Positions 41,466 to 50,836 are shown, numbered from the stretch's first letter. The stretch is DNA of 64,000 nt from Marinomonas alcarazii (GCF_003208215.1 NZ_QKLW01000011.1:51931-115930), one strand, 5' to 3'. Made by a program: numbers and translations. The notes: a model not told the origin generated them from the sequence alone.

Positions 41466-42902
41466 TTAGGCGTCTTGATGCTGCTCAGGTTGTGTTATCT
41501 CATCAACATATTGTTGAATCTGTTGTTTGTATTTGTCAGAAAGTCCTTTAACTTCATAGGCTAAAATTTCCTTTTCATCATCTTCTATTATTTCTGGTAG
41601 CCCAGTAAATACGCGGTTTTGGATGTGAGATAACGTGAAAATATCATCCGTAATAACCAGAGCGTTGACGCTTTCTGAGCGGCTGAGTTGATGAATGTTG
41701 TTTAAGAGAGATTCTATATCGTCGGGCTCAAAGTAATTTTCTTTTACCATGTTGGTTATGTAAGTATTACCTTGATGTAGACCTAAGTGAAAGTTGAGTT
41801 TTGGGCAGTCTGCATATAAGTCGTTTTCTAGTAATTTATCCATCAAGCTTAAGAAAAGCTGGGCGGTACAGACAGCGTTAATATAGAGGTTGTCCTCACA
41901 GTGACGGGCACTAAAAAGAACGATTGCTGAATCATTTTTATACTGATGGACTTGCCCTAGGTATATTTCGCTTGCTTGAAACATCGCTCTGTAAATAGGG
42001 GTTAGTAAATTAGCAACTTGTAATGGTGTCATGTTTTCATGCCATTCTTTAAGATTAAGAATGTCGAAATACAAAACGCAGCTACGATTTCTAGACTCTT
42101 CAAAGATAGCCTCAAAGTTTATCTCAAATTGAGGTTTGGCTACCTCTGCTACTTTTTCTTCTTTCTTCTCTTCGGCCTTTTCGACTATTGATTCTTGTGG
42201 CTTTATGCCTTGTACAATTTTAACGGCCTTTAATAGTGCTCGTGCTTCTTTATAAGATGGTGTTGGGATATCGACAGGGTTTTTGCCTTTGCTGTAAGCA
42301 ATGAGAGCTGATGTTGCTTCATTGACTGGAGCAAGTAGCCATTTTGTAACCAGAATGATCAGTAGTAACGCTATGGTGCAAGTAAAAATAGCGACACCGA
42401 TTAGAAGGTTGTTTAAGTGCTGGAGTGTCGCTTGGGCGGGGGTTTTATCTAGGGTGATAAGAACATGACCAACAATTTCATCTCTGAACTTGATGCTCGA
42501 ACTATACACTCGGCGTTTGTCATTTGGACGGAAATCTGGTTCTGATAGCATGCCAGAGTTGCTACTGTCGGCTTCTGCAAGTAATTCGTCTTTCTTGTTA
42601 TAGACTCTTGCACTTAATATGTTGTCGTCAACGACGAGTCGGTTTAACAAAACATTGAGGCTTAATAGGTCATTGTTCAATATCGACTGGGTGGCATTAA
42701 AGGCGGCTTGAGTCGCCAAGCTACTGCCTAATACCTCTGTTTGTTGTGACAAGTAGTTGCCCAATGCATGCGTCATCGTATACCAAAAAAGACAGACGGT
42801 AAGGATCATTAATGAAATAAAAGTGGCAATTGTGACGACAGATGCGCTGAGCTTTTCTCGTATAAATGCACGAATTGCATGGGTTTTAGATTGGGTGTTC
42901 AT
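41466..42902 (-). CDS. Smp-like membrane protein with C-terminal class III cyclase-like domain
   Basis: 478 residues. N-terminal membrane helix (about residues 20-45), a periplasmic sensor-like region with RVYNKKDELLAEAD, a second helix (about residues 165-190), a charged linker (residues 230-255), then a domain starting at SCVLYFDILNLKEWHENMT that resembles class III nucleotide cyclases. The first metal aspartate (FDI) is present and a KNDSAIVLF stretch aligns with the second metal region, with the usual glycine lost. It may be an inactive sensor. E. coli Smp (YtjB) is likewise divergent from serB but lacks this C-terminus. Confidence 0.65.
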   Translation of the reverse strand: MNTQSKTHAIRAFIREKLSASVVTIATFISLMILTVCLFWYTMTHALGNYLSQQTEVLGSSLATQAAFNATQSILNNDLLSLNVLLNRLVVDDNILSARVYNKKDELLAEADSSNSGMLSEPDFRPNDKRRVYSSSIKFRDEIVGHVLITLDKTPAQATLQHLNNLLIGVAIFTCTIALLLIILVTKWLLAPVNEATSALIAYSKGKNPVDIPTPSYKEARALLKAVKIVQGIKPQESIVEKAEEKKEEKVAEVAKPQFEINFEAIFEESRNRSCVLYFDILNLKEWHENMTPLQVANLLTPIYRAMFQASEIYLGQVHQYKNDSAIVLFSARHCEDNLYINAVCTAQLFLSLMDKLLENDLYADCPKLNFHLGLHQGNTYITNMVKENYFEPDDIESLLNNIHQLSRSESVNALVITDDIFTLSHIQNRVFTGLPEIIEDDEKEILAYEVKGLSDKYKQQIQQYVDEITQPEQHQDA

Positions 42903-43046
42903 TTATTTCCTTTGGTAACACATAGAACAATAATTAAAGTATACACATCATAACGACTATTTTCTGAATTCTTTAAAGTAGAACAGGTGCTTAGCGAAAA
43001 GAAAACGATTTGCTATAGTAGGCGTCTTATCGAATTAGGAGCCTTT

Positions 43047-43958
43047 ATGTCTGCCAGTATTACTCTTATAGGGGCTTTGACCCCTGAATATCTTGATGAA
43101 TTTAACGCTTGGTTAGACGCGCGTAGTTTGCAAGGGGCAATTCGTTTGCTAACAGATGCAGATGATAACATTGCTGTTGCACAAGTTCTTCTGCCTAGTG
43201 AAGTGGCGAATAGTGCTGTTGTTCGTACAGAGTTGCTAGCGTTATCGAATGAGACTGGAATAGATCATATTTATCAGTCGACTATGATAGATATCCGTCG
43301 GCCTAGCGTAGCCGTATTTGACATGGATTCAACTCTGATCAAAGCGGAAGTTATGGACGAGTTGGCCGTTGAGGCTGGAATCGGGGAACAAATTGCAGCC
43401 GTTACAGCCAGTGCTATGCGTGGTGAAATCGATTTTGTTGAAAGCTTTGTTCAGCGTTTAGCCTTATTAAAAGGCCTTAGCAGCGAGGTTATGGACGGTG
43501 TTTATCAACGTATTCAACATATGGATGGGATTTCAACCTTGATGACGGTGTTGCATCACTATGGTTGGCATACTGCTATCTTATCTGGCGGCTTCACTTA
43601 TTTCGCCGATCGTGTCCAAGCCGATTACGGGATGGCGGAAGTTCATGCTAACGTTCTTGAAATTAAGGAAGGTGTATTAACCGGTCGCCATCTGGGCGAT
43701 ATTGTCGATGCTGAGCGTAAAAAACTATTATTAACCCAGATTGTTGAAACCAAAAAAGCGGATTGGTCTCAGACCATTGCGTGCGGTGATGGTGCGAATG
43801 ATTTGTTGATGCTTAACCATGCAGCGCTTGGTGTGGCGTTGCATGCAAAACCTTTAGTAAGAGAAAAGGCCCCTTGTCCGATGAACAACCTTGGATTAGA
43901 TGGCATTTTATATTTGCTGGGGATGACATCCGCTGAAATTCGAGATCTAGTCGTATAA
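43047..43958 (+). CDS. serB: Phosphoserine phosphatase
   Basis: Last step of serine synthesis. HAD-family enzyme with nucleophile D92 in VFDMDSTLI and the metal motif CGDGANDLLML near residue 250. The N-terminal ~80 residues form the regulatory ACT-like part. The ATG at 43047 has TAGGAG upstream; an in-frame ATG at 42987 would add 20 poorly conserved residues. 303 residues. Confidence 0.96.
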   Translation: MSASITLIGALTPEYLDEFNAWLDARSLQGAIRLLTDADDNIAVAQVLLPSEVANSAVVRTELLALSNETGIDHIYQSTMIDIRRPSVAVFDMDSTLIKAEVMDELAVEAGIGEQIAAVTASAMRGEIDFVESFVQRLALLKGLSSEVMDGVYQRIQHMDGISTLMTVLHHYGWHTAILSGGFTYFADRVQADYGMAEVHANVLEIKEGVLTGRHLGDIVDAERKKLLLTQIVETKKADWSQTIACGDGANDLLMLNHAALGVALHAKPLVREKAPCPMNNLGLDGILYLLGMTSAEIRDLVV

Positions 43959-44039
43959 TTATTACTTTGGATTATGTGATAAAACGCTATGTCCCTATTG
44001 CTTAGTACTTCCTAGCGAGAAAGCTATTGTCTTTTCTAA

Positions 44040-44078
44040 AAGCTTGTTATGATTCTTAGTTATAATTATAACAAGCTT
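44040..44078. repeat. 11-bp inverted repeat at the LysR gene start
   Basis: AAGCTTGTTAT (44040-44050) and ATAACAAGCTT (44068-44078) flank a 17-base AT-rich spacer. It sits 16 bases before the preferred TTG start of the LysR gene. The size fits an autoregulatory LysR-type binding region. No T-run follows, so a serB terminator is less likely. Confidence 0.6.
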
Positions 44079-44093
44079 AGTTGGGGTGCTGTT

Positions 44094-45014
44094 TTGTCAG
44101 AAATTAGATTATCCGATGTGGATTTAAATTTGCTGTATGTGTTGCAGGTTCTCATTGAAGAGCTGAATGTTACCAAAGCAGCAACACGCCTAAATGTGTC
44201 CCAGCCCGCCGTCAGTCGCTCATTGTCTAGACTAAGAGATATGTTTGATGACCCCTTGTTCATTCGAACCTCACATGGTCTTTCTGCAACCGCTAAAACA
44301 CAGAATTTAGCACCCTTATTATCCGATATGTTGAAAGGGCTTGAGCATATCATTCAGCCCAGCGAGTTCGACCCTCAAACTAGTAAGCGTCGTTTTGTGC
44401 TCTCGACAACCGATTTTGGAACCTTGACGGTTCTTCCAAAGATCTTAGATCTGTTTCGTCAGCAAGCCCCTAATGCGATTCTTGATGTAAAGTCTTGGGA
44501 CGAAGATAGAGTGCTAGAACTAGATCAAACAAACATTGATATTGCCGTGGCTGTATTATCAAAAGAGCCACCGCCTAGCATACGCGCTATGCGTTTAAAA
44601 AGTGACCGATTGGTTTGTTTAGCCCGAAAAGACCACCCAAGTATTCAGCAGGAGTTGACGTTAGACAACTATCTACAAGCCGATCATGTGCAAGTGGTGT
44701 TGGGGCGTCGAGAGTATTTTGCCGTTGATAGAGAGCTTGAGAAAATGGGCCATAAGAGGCATGTTTCTGTTCATCTGCCGAACTTCGTACCAGCTGCTCG
44801 CGTTGTGATGGACAGTGATTTATTGCTTACAGTCCCCAAGCTTTTTGCTGAGGATATGGCGGCAACGGTATCTGAGATCGCTGTGTATGAGTTGCCATTT
44901 GGAACGCGTGAGTTTGATTATTCGATGATTTGGCATGAACGTTTTCAAAGAGATGCCGCCCACATTTGGTTTCGTGGTTTGTTGAGGCAAGCGTTTCTAG
45001 ACGCATCTATTTAG
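44094..45014 (+). CDS. LysR-family transcriptional regulator
   Basis: 306 residues from a TTG with GGGGT six bases upstream. The protein then begins LSEIRLSDVDLNLLYVLQ, a typical LysR start. An ATG at 44049 is in frame but lies inside an inverted repeat and adds non-conserved residues. HTH: VTKAATRLNVSQPAVSRSLS at about residues 25-44; effector domain from residue 90. Target genes are not evident: the neighbours are serB (same strand) and a convergent HepT-like gene. Confidence 0.9.
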   Translation: MSEIRLSDVDLNLLYVLQVLIEELNVTKAATRLNVSQPAVSRSLSRLRDMFDDPLFIRTSHGLSATAKTQNLAPLLSDMLKGLEHIIQPSEFDPQTSKRRFVLSTTDFGTLTVLPKILDLFRQQAPNAILDVKSWDEDRVLELDQTNIDIAVAVLSKEPPPSIRAMRLKSDRLVCLARKDHPSIQQELTLDNYLQADHVQVVLGRREYFAVDRELEKMGHKRHVSVHLPNFVPAARVVMDSDLLLTVPKLFAEDMAATVSEIAVYELPFGTREFDYSMIWHERFQRDAAHIWFRGLLRQAFLDASI

Positions 45015-45033
45015 CGTTAGCTTTGAGCGCTTG

Positions 45034-45459
45034 TCAGGGCAAGCTTGATAAGCGTGTTATCCACTCTTTAGTTAGTATTTCGACTAACCCGTAGCGTCTT
45101 AGTGTCATGGCTTCTTCTAAGTCTTTGAAATTTTCATCTAGATAATCATGTAAAATCTTATCTCTCAATGAAATCAGAGTTCGCATTTGTTCGGCTTGTT
45201 CATAAGTCACGTCGTTATGAGCAATTAATGCGTTTAGCACCTCTTTACGTGAAGTCACTACTGTTTCGTAATGATGTTCTAACACATACCGAGCAAGATC
45301 AATCATGAAGGCAACCAGTAATTGAAATGAATGCTCGATTACCATGGTTTCATCTTTGCTGTAATTTGCCCCGGAAGACCGTTTTCTATAGGCATCAAGA
45401 CGTTTGATCATCTCATGCTGATGGTTATAAAGGGAGGTTTCCCATTCTACATCTCTCAT
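45034..45459 (-). CDS. HepT-like HEPN protein (DUF86), orphan
   Basis: 141 residues from the ATG at 45459 (AAGGCG upstream); a longer in-frame ATG at 45498 lacks a ribosome site. All-helical pattern with IEHSFQLLVAFMIDLARYVL at residues 41-60 and the RX4HXY motif RDKILHDY at residues 99-106, which forms the RNase site in HepT toxins. HepT normally pairs with an MntA nucleotidyltransferase that AMPylates the motif's tyrosine. No MntA gene is adjacent on either side. Could be a solitary housekeeping HEPN protein or the remnant of a toxin-antitoxin pair. Confidence 0.7.
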   Translation of the reverse strand: MRDVEWETSLYNHQHEMIKRLDAYRKRSSGANYSKDETMVIEHSFQLLVAFMIDLARYVLEHHYETVVTSRKEVLNALIAHNDVTYEQAEQMRTLISLRDKILHDYLDENFKDLEEAMTLRRYGLVEILTKEWITRLSSLP

Positions 45460-45548
45460 TTTGATTTCGCCTTTTTTATGAAGAAATGGCATGCACATTG
45501 TTATGCATGCCTTTATTAGTTTAGGTGAGATAAGTGAAAAGGGGAAAG

Positions 45549-46742
45549 TTAGAAGCTAGAGAAAGGGTAAAAAGAATAGGAGTGACCATATTCAATTTGA
45601 GTATTTGCTTTTACATGTAAATACCCGTGGCTCTCACAAGCGGCAAGTAGGGCGCCAGAGCTTTGTTGTGGATGGGCATAAGCCAGTCCATCTTTACCAA
45701 TAGACACCCGCAAGAACTCGTCTCGTTGGATGGTTTTGCTACGGTTAAATCCTGCATCCACAAGATAAGGCTGGGGGCGTTCAGCAGTTTGCCCTGCACA
45801 TATGGATAATAAAAGACGCGCGAACCAGTGGTAGGTCACTAGAGTTGAGCTAGGGTTGCCTGGTAGTCCAAGAAATGGAATGCCATCTAATGTGGCATGT
45901 ACTAACGGTTTACCTGGTTTTATGGCTATTTTCCATAAGTGTACTTTCCCCAATTGTTCTAATACACCTTTCACATGGTCTTCTTCACCGACAGAAACAC
46001 CGCCAGAGGAAAGAATCACATCGCAAGATTTCATTAAGGTTTCTAGTGCGTTTCTGGTGTCGTTAGCCGTATCTGCCGCGTGGATGCAATGCTTTACTTG
46101 ATGACCCGCTTGAGTGACGAGGGCGCTTAGCATTGGGCCATTGGAGTTGTATATTTGGCCCGAATTTAAAGGTTCACCAGCAGCAATAAGCTCGTCCCCT
46201 GTTGTGAGTATTCCTACTTGTAGTGGCTTGTATACCGAGATTTCGGTAATGCCAAGGCTGGAAAGAAGGCCAATGTGCACTGGGGTGATCTTACAGCCAG
46301 CTTTCATGACGGTTTGCCCCGCTTGCATATCTTGCCCCAGCGGACGAATGTTGTCCGCCAACGCTGGTTGCTCGCTAAAGATGACTTTATCGCCAACTAA
46401 TAGAGCATTTTCCTGCATGACAACCGTATCTGCACCAGGTGGAATATTTGCACCGGTAAAAATACGAGCACAGGTTCCAGGTAGCAAGGTTTGCGGATGT
46501 TGCCCCGCTGCAATTCGTTGGCTGATGCTAAATTGTTTACCGGCCTGCCAATCTTTAGTAGACAGTGCGTAGCCATCCATCGCACTGTTATCGTGAGGTG
46601 GCACGGATATTTCAGCAATGACGTCCTCAGCTAAAGTGCAGCCAAGTGCGCTTACGAGGGGAATTGTTTGTTGCCCTACAAGAACCTTAGCACTGCGCGT
46701 AATCTCTTCTAGAGCATCTTCAAAGGCGAGTAAAGTGGACAT
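45549..46742 (-). CDS. moeA: Molybdopterin molybdenumtransferase MoeA
   Basis: Inserts molybdate into adenylylated molybdopterin. 397 residues. Motifs: PPHDNSAMDGYAL near residue 50, IFTGANIPPGADTVVMQEN near residue 93, TGDELIAAGEPLNSGQIYNSN near residue 180, and SGGVSVGEEDHVK near residue 245. Last gene of moaA-moaB-moeA; three bases separate it from moaB. The cofactor is needed by MsrP at 62.3 kb. Confidence 0.96.
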   Translation of the reverse strand: MSTLLAFEDALEEITRSAKVLVGQQTIPLVSALGCTLAEDVIAEISVPPHDNSAMDGYALSTKDWQAGKQFSISQRIAAGQHPQTLLPGTCARIFTGANIPPGADTVVMQENALLVGDKVIFSEQPALADNIRPLGQDMQAGQTVMKAGCKITPVHIGLLSSLGITEISVYKPLQVGILTTGDELIAAGEPLNSGQIYNSNGPMLSALVTQAGHQVKHCIHAADTANDTRNALETLMKSCDVILSSGGVSVGEEDHVKGVLEQLGKVHLWKIAIKPGKPLVHATLDGIPFLGLPGNPSSTLVTYHWFARLLLSICAGQTAERPQPYLVDAGFNRSKTIQRDEFLRVSIGKDGLAYAHPQQSSGALLAACESHGYLHVKANTQIEYGHSYSFYPFSSF

Positions 46743-46745
46743 CGG

Positions 46746-47285
46746 TTACGCCCCATGCTGGTTTTCAGAGTACGGTCCAATCAGCATGCTGACAAAATTA
46801 CAGGGTCTGTGAGAAGCATTAAGCTGCTCTTCTAAAATACCATTCCATGCCGTTTTACACGCTCCAGTAGAGCCAGGTAAACAAAAGATCAGAGTCTGGT
46901 TCGCCAATCCTGCGATTGCACGAGATTGAATGGTGGAAGTGCCAATTTCTGTATAAGAAATTTGTCTAAATAGTTCACCAAAGCCTTCTATCGTTTTATC
47001 AAATAAGGGGGTCATCGCTTCTGGTGTACTGTCGCGAGAATAGAATCCTGTGCCGCCTGTGATTAAAATTACATGCGTGTCGGAATCCGCTATCCAGTTA
47101 GAAACGACGGCACGCATTTGGTACACATCGTCTTTGACTAGCTTTCTCTCGTTGAGTTTGTGGCCTGCTTTTGTCAGTAATTCAATAAGCGCATCGCCAG
47201 ATGTGTCTTCAGCAATAGAACGAGTATCTGAAACGGTTAAAACGCTGATATTTAATGGGCGAAAAGGTGTGGGTGTTTTAGCCAT
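46746..47285 (-). CDS. moaB: Molybdenum cofactor biosynthesis protein MoaB
   Basis: MogA/MoaB-family protein that adenylylates molybdopterin before metal insertion. 179 residues. VLTVSDTRSIAEDTSGD near residue 15 and LITGGTGFYSRDSTPEA near residue 75 are the conserved nucleotide-binding motifs; LPGSTGACKTAW lies near residue 145. AAGGA precedes the ATG. It lies between moaA and moeA. Confidence 0.94.
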   Translation of the reverse strand: MAKTPTPFRPLNISVLTVSDTRSIAEDTSGDALIELLTKAGHKLNERKLVKDDVYQMRAVVSNWIADSDTHVILITGGTGFYSRDSTPEAMTPLFDKTIEGFGELFRQISYTEIGTSTIQSRAIAGLANQTLIFCLPGSTGACKTAWNGILEEQLNASHRPCNFVSMLIGPYSENQHGA

Positions 47286-47297
47286 GGGAATCCTTAT

Positions 47298-48323
47298 TTA
47301 GCCTCCAGTCGCGCTCATGAAGCGGAGAATTTGTGGAGCTTCATCGAGGTTAAAATGATGTTTATGTGGTTTGAGGGCGAGGGCCTCAATAATAGCGTTT
47401 TCTAATGCTGTTGCATCGTGATCTTTCGAGTTTAGTGGCGTCGAGCAGTATGAAGGACTACGAAGCACGTTTTTCAAATCTTTTGAGTGCTCATTACCAA
47501 GACAAAGTAATAAACGGCCTTCTGCTGTCAATCTCACTCGGTTACAGGTGTCGCAGAAATTGTGGCTATGTGGCGAAATTACCCCAATCTTGTGCTCATA
47601 GCCTGTCACTTGATAATAACGTGTTGGGCCACTGGTCGTCGTTAAGCTGGGGGTAAGCTCATACCTAGAACCCAGTGTTTCTATGACGTCGTCACTGGAT
47701 AGATAAGTAGCAGCACGGTTATGGTCGGTGATAATACCAAGCGGCATTTCTTCGATAAAGCTGATGTCCATTTTTCTGTCTAAGGCAAATTGGGCAAGGT
47801 CAAACAGCTCATCATCATTATGATTTTTCAGCATCACGCTATTAATCTTTAAGCGCTTGAAAGGCAGTTTACTTGCAAGCTCTATCCCATCGATAACCTG
47901 CTGGAATTTGTCTCTGCGAGTTAGTGTGTGAAAACGGTCCGCTTTAAGGGTATCAAGGCTAATGTTGATGCGTGACACACCTGCATCCAGCAGGCGTTGC
48001 GCCATTTTGTAAAGCTGTGAGCCATTCGTTGTGATCGTCAGTTCTTCTAGGCCAGGTGTATTCGCTATTTGCTCGATGGCCCAAAGAATGTTTTTACGCA
48101 CTAAAGGCTCTCCGCCAGTAATTCGGATGCGTTTCGTGCCCATGGCGATGAAGGTTTTTGCTACGTGTACAATTTCTTCTAAAGACAAAATATGGTCTCT
48201 AGCTAAAAACGTAACATCTTCATCCATACAATAGGTACAGCGAAAATCACATCTGTCAGTAACAGATATGCGTAAATAGTCTATTTTTCGACCAAATGGA
48301 TCGATTAAAGTGGACGTCGCCAA
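47298..48323 (-). CDS. moaA: GTP 3',8-cyclase MoaA
   Basis: Radical-SAM enzyme starting molybdenum cofactor synthesis from GTP. 341 residues. SAM cluster cysteines C25, C29, C32 (DRCDFRCTYCM); C-terminal cluster in CDTCNRVRLTAEGRLLLC near residue 258; the conserved C-terminal GG (ATGG) is present. The start codon is TTG at 48323, with only a weak GGGG ribosome site, so expression may be low. The upstream gap was checked by eye for a molybdenum cofactor riboswitch and none was recognised. Confidence 0.96.
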   Translation of the reverse strand: MATSTLIDPFGRKIDYLRISVTDRCDFRCTYCMDEDVTFLARDHILSLEEIVHVAKTFIAMGTKRIRITGGEPLVRKNILWAIEQIANTPGLEELTITTNGSQLYKMAQRLLDAGVSRINISLDTLKADRFHTLTRRDKFQQVIDGIELASKLPFKRLKINSVMLKNHNDDELFDLAQFALDRKMDISFIEEMPLGIITDHNRAATYLSSDDVIETLGSRYELTPSLTTTSGPTRYYQVTGYEHKIGVISPHSHNFCDTCNRVRLTAEGRLLLCLGNEHSKDLKNVLRSPSYCSTPLNSKDHDATALENAIIEALALKPHKHHFNLDEAPQILRFMSATGG

Positions 48324-48506
48324 GAAAATTACCCCAATAGTTATACGCCCATAGAAGCAAAAAAATGTCTATTTAGCAAAGTACTAAGACGGTTTAAGTA
48401 TAATTTCTGACGTTATTTTTAATATATAAATATTTTGGGTTCAGCCAATGAATAAAATCGCGCGATAATAGACACCATTGCGCTGGGTTAAAAGTAGGAG
48501 AAAGAG

Positions 48507-49364
48507 GTGAGTCAGGTTGTTAAGCATTTAATTGAATTGCTAAAGTTAGAGCGAATTTCAGAGACTCAATTTGTTGGGCGCAGCCAAGACATAGGTTTTC
48601 CGAAACTGTTTGGTGGTCAGGTTATTGGTCAGGGTTTGAGTGCTGCGACTCAAACGGTTGACGGTCGATTTCCTCATTCTTTGCATTGCTATTTTTTACG
48701 TCCTGGCGACTCGTCCCATCCTATTGAATACGACGTGGAAGTGGTTAGAGATGGTGGAAGCTTCAGTGTAAGGCGAGTAATCGCGTCGCAGTTTGGTAAA
48801 AGTATTCTGGCGATGACAGTGTCCTTTCATATAACGGAAGAGGGGCTGGATCATCATGAGGCAATGCCGAATGTTCCTGGGCCTGAATCTTTTAAATCTG
48901 AGTTGTCGCTCTATCGAGAGCATGCGGATGAGATTCCATCGAAAGTACGAGATTTATTTACCGCCGATCGGCCGATAGAATATCGCATTGTAGAGAACCA
49001 AAATCCGTTTCGTCCGCGTCCCGGTATTGCGAAACGCCATATGTGGATTCGTAGTGTATCGGCTTTGCCTGATGATGCATTGGTACATCAATCTATGCTG
49101 GCATACACAACCGATTATGGTTTTATTGAAACGGCCTTGATGCCTCATGGGATTTCGATAGGTAGCCCTTATCTGAACGTAGCGAGCTTAGACCATGCTA
49201 TTTGGTTCCATCGTCCATTTAGATTGGATGAATGGCTGCTGTATGTGGCGGATTCGCCTTCAGCGAGTGCCGCGAGAGGGTTCGTTCGTGGACAAATTTT
49301 TAACCAAAAAGGTGAGCTTGTTGCATCAACTGCTCAAGAAGGTTTGTTGCGTTACTCTCGTTAG
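48507..49364 (+). CDS. tesB: Acyl-CoA thioesterase II
   Basis: Double hot-dog enzyme hydrolysing medium and long acyl-CoA. 285 residues (E. coli: 286). RSQDIGFPKLFGGQVIGQGLS near the N-terminus, HCYFLRPGD near residue 60, and the catalytic SLDHAIWFHRPFRLDEW block near residue 230. The start is GTG with AGGAG six bases upstream. It converges on queG with a three-base gap. Confidence 0.95.
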   Translation: MSQVVKHLIELLKLERISETQFVGRSQDIGFPKLFGGQVIGQGLSAATQTVDGRFPHSLHCYFLRPGDSSHPIEYDVEVVRDGGSFSVRRVIASQFGKSILAMTVSFHITEEGLDHHEAMPNVPGPESFKSELSLYREHADEIPSKVRDLFTADRPIEYRIVENQNPFRPRPGIAKRHMWIRSVSALPDDALVHQSMLAYTTDYGFIETALMPHGISIGSPYLNVASLDHAIWFHRPFRLDEWLLYVADSPSASAARGFVRGQIFNQKGELVASTAQEGLLRYSR

Positions 49365-49367
49365 CTG

Positions 49368-50441
49368 TCAATGGTTGTGCTGTTTTAATGCCCAAACGAT
49401 GTGCTCTTTCACTAATTCAGACGAGTGCGGGAGCGCATTTTCTAGAGCCTGAATAGTGGTTGGGCTGGTGGGGGCGTTGCCCAGTGCTACGGCAATGTTT
49501 CGACGCCAGTTTTCAAAGCCTGTTCGACGAATAGGAGAGCCTTCGGTATTTTTTAGGAAGGTTTCTTCGTCCCACTCAAATAATTCAACTAGATCCGCTG
49601 AGTCTAGGCTATGTCTTGGTTGAAAGTCGTCTTCCGCTGTGTATTTGGCAAACTTGGTCCAAGGGCATACCAGCTGGCAATCGTCACACCCAAAAATTCG
49701 GTTGCCCATTTTACTACGAAGTTCTTCCGGTATAGAGCCTTTATGTTCGATGGTTAGGTAGGAAATACATTTTCCTGCATCCAGTACCCATGGCTCGACA
49801 AACGCATCCGTTGGGCATTGGGTCAAACAGGCCGTACAGCTGCCGCAATGCCTTGTCGCGGTGGGCGCATCTACAGGAAGGGGGAGGTTGGTGAAGATCT
49901 CGCCAAGTAAAAACCAACTGCCCGCTTTAGGTGTGAGCAAAAGTGTATTTTTACCAATCCAACCCATTCCTGCTTGTTCGGCAATTTGTCTTTCTAGAAT
50001 GGGAGCGCTGTCGACAAAAGCTCTGTAGCCGTGATCACCGACAGTCTGTTCTATTTTTTTGGCCAGTTGAGTTAAGCGTTTACGAATGAGCTTATGGTAA
50101 TCACGCCCTAGTGCATAACGAGCAATATAGGCTTTATCTTTGGTTTTAAGACGTTCAACGGTTTCGACCGATTGAGGGAGATAATGCATGCGAAGGGAGA
50201 TAACACGACGAGTTCCTGGGTGAAGTTGCTCAGGATAAAAACGCATATCACCATGGTTGGCAAGGTAGTCCATACCTGCCTGATAGCCATTATCAAGCCA
50301 CTTATTATAGTCGTCTTTATGTTGTGCTAGATCTGGCTCGACGATACGAGCTTCGGCAAAACCAAACTCTATTGCCCATGATTTAATATCATCAGCAAGT
50401 TGGTTTAGCTCTTCAGGGCTGGATAAAATCAAAGGAAGCAA
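49368..50441 (-). CDS. queG: Epoxyqueuosine reductase
   Basis: Cobalamin-dependent last step of queuosine synthesis in tRNA. 357 residues. The two [4Fe-4S] cluster motifs are CGSCTACLTQCPTDAF near residue 195 and CDDCQLVCPW near residue 250. DSAPILERQIAEQAGMGWIGK near residue 145 is the conserved catalytic region containing the general acid aspartate. No other queuosine genes lie close. Confidence 0.96.
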   Translation of the reverse strand: MLPLILSSPEELNQLADDIKSWAIEFGFAEARIVEPDLAQHKDDYNKWLDNGYQAGMDYLANHGDMRFYPEQLHPGTRRVISLRMHYLPQSVETVERLKTKDKAYIARYALGRDYHKLIRKRLTQLAKKIEQTVGDHGYRAFVDSAPILERQIAEQAGMGWIGKNTLLLTPKAGSWFLLGEIFTNLPLPVDAPTATRHCGSCTACLTQCPTDAFVEPWVLDAGKCISYLTIEHKGSIPEELRSKMGNRIFGCDDCQLVCPWTKFAKYTAEDDFQPRHSLDSADLVELFEWDEETFLKNTEGSPIRRTGFENWRRNIAVALGNAPTSPTTIQALENALPHSSELVKEHIVWALKQHNH

Positions 50442-50460
50442 TTGGGTACCGAAACATGGG

Positions 50461-50485
50461 CGCTAGGCCAGAAAGCAGCCTAGCG
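50461..50485. repeat. 8-bp inverted repeat upstream of queG
   Basis: CGCTAGGC (50461-50468) and GCCTAGCG (50478-50485) with a nine-base loop, in the 58-base gap between queG and the upstream small gene. No T-run follows on the queG strand, so it is not a clear terminator. Confidence 0.5.
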
Positions 50486-50499
50486 TGTAAAACAAAAAA

Positions 50500-50760
50500 T
50501 TAGTAAAGCTGTGAATCGCCTTTTACGACGTCCATCAATAGTTTGATGAACTTGCGATCCGCTTCAGTGTGCTCTTCTTGGATTTTTATTGTTGTTTGGT
50601 TCGACACTTCTTCGGCAATGCGCTGGTAGGCATTAGGCTGATTGATATTTTCTTTAGCTATTCGGACTAACTCACCAGCGAGTTCTGGGTCCATCAACAT
50701 TTTACGAAAACAGCGTAGAAATTCGTCAATAATACGTTGTTGGTTCAGCTCATTAGCCAT
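50500..50760 (-). CDS. Small hypothetical protein upstream of queG
   Basis: 86 residues starting MANELNQQRIIDEFLRC, with AGGAG seven bases before the ATG at 50760 (a longer in-frame start at 50778 lacks this). Predicted almost fully helical, charged, soluble; the last third is acidic and lysine-rich. I do not recognise the family. The good ribosome site and separate gap argue that it is a real gene. Confidence 0.65.
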   Translation of the reverse strand: MANELNQQRIIDEFLRCFRKMLMDPELAGELVRIAKENINQPNAYQRIAEEVSNQTTIKIQEEHTEADRKFIKLLMDVVKGDSQLY

Positions 50761-50836
50761 GGTAAAACTCCTAATCAAATTATGTGGCTATGACACCATG
50801 AAGCGTGGGCTAGAGCAAGTTTTTATGTGCTTTGTG

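Noticed and set aside
48324..48506. Possible molybdenum cofactor riboswitch upstream of moaA
   Set aside because: No conserved stem pattern could be seen by eye; a covariance search would be needed.
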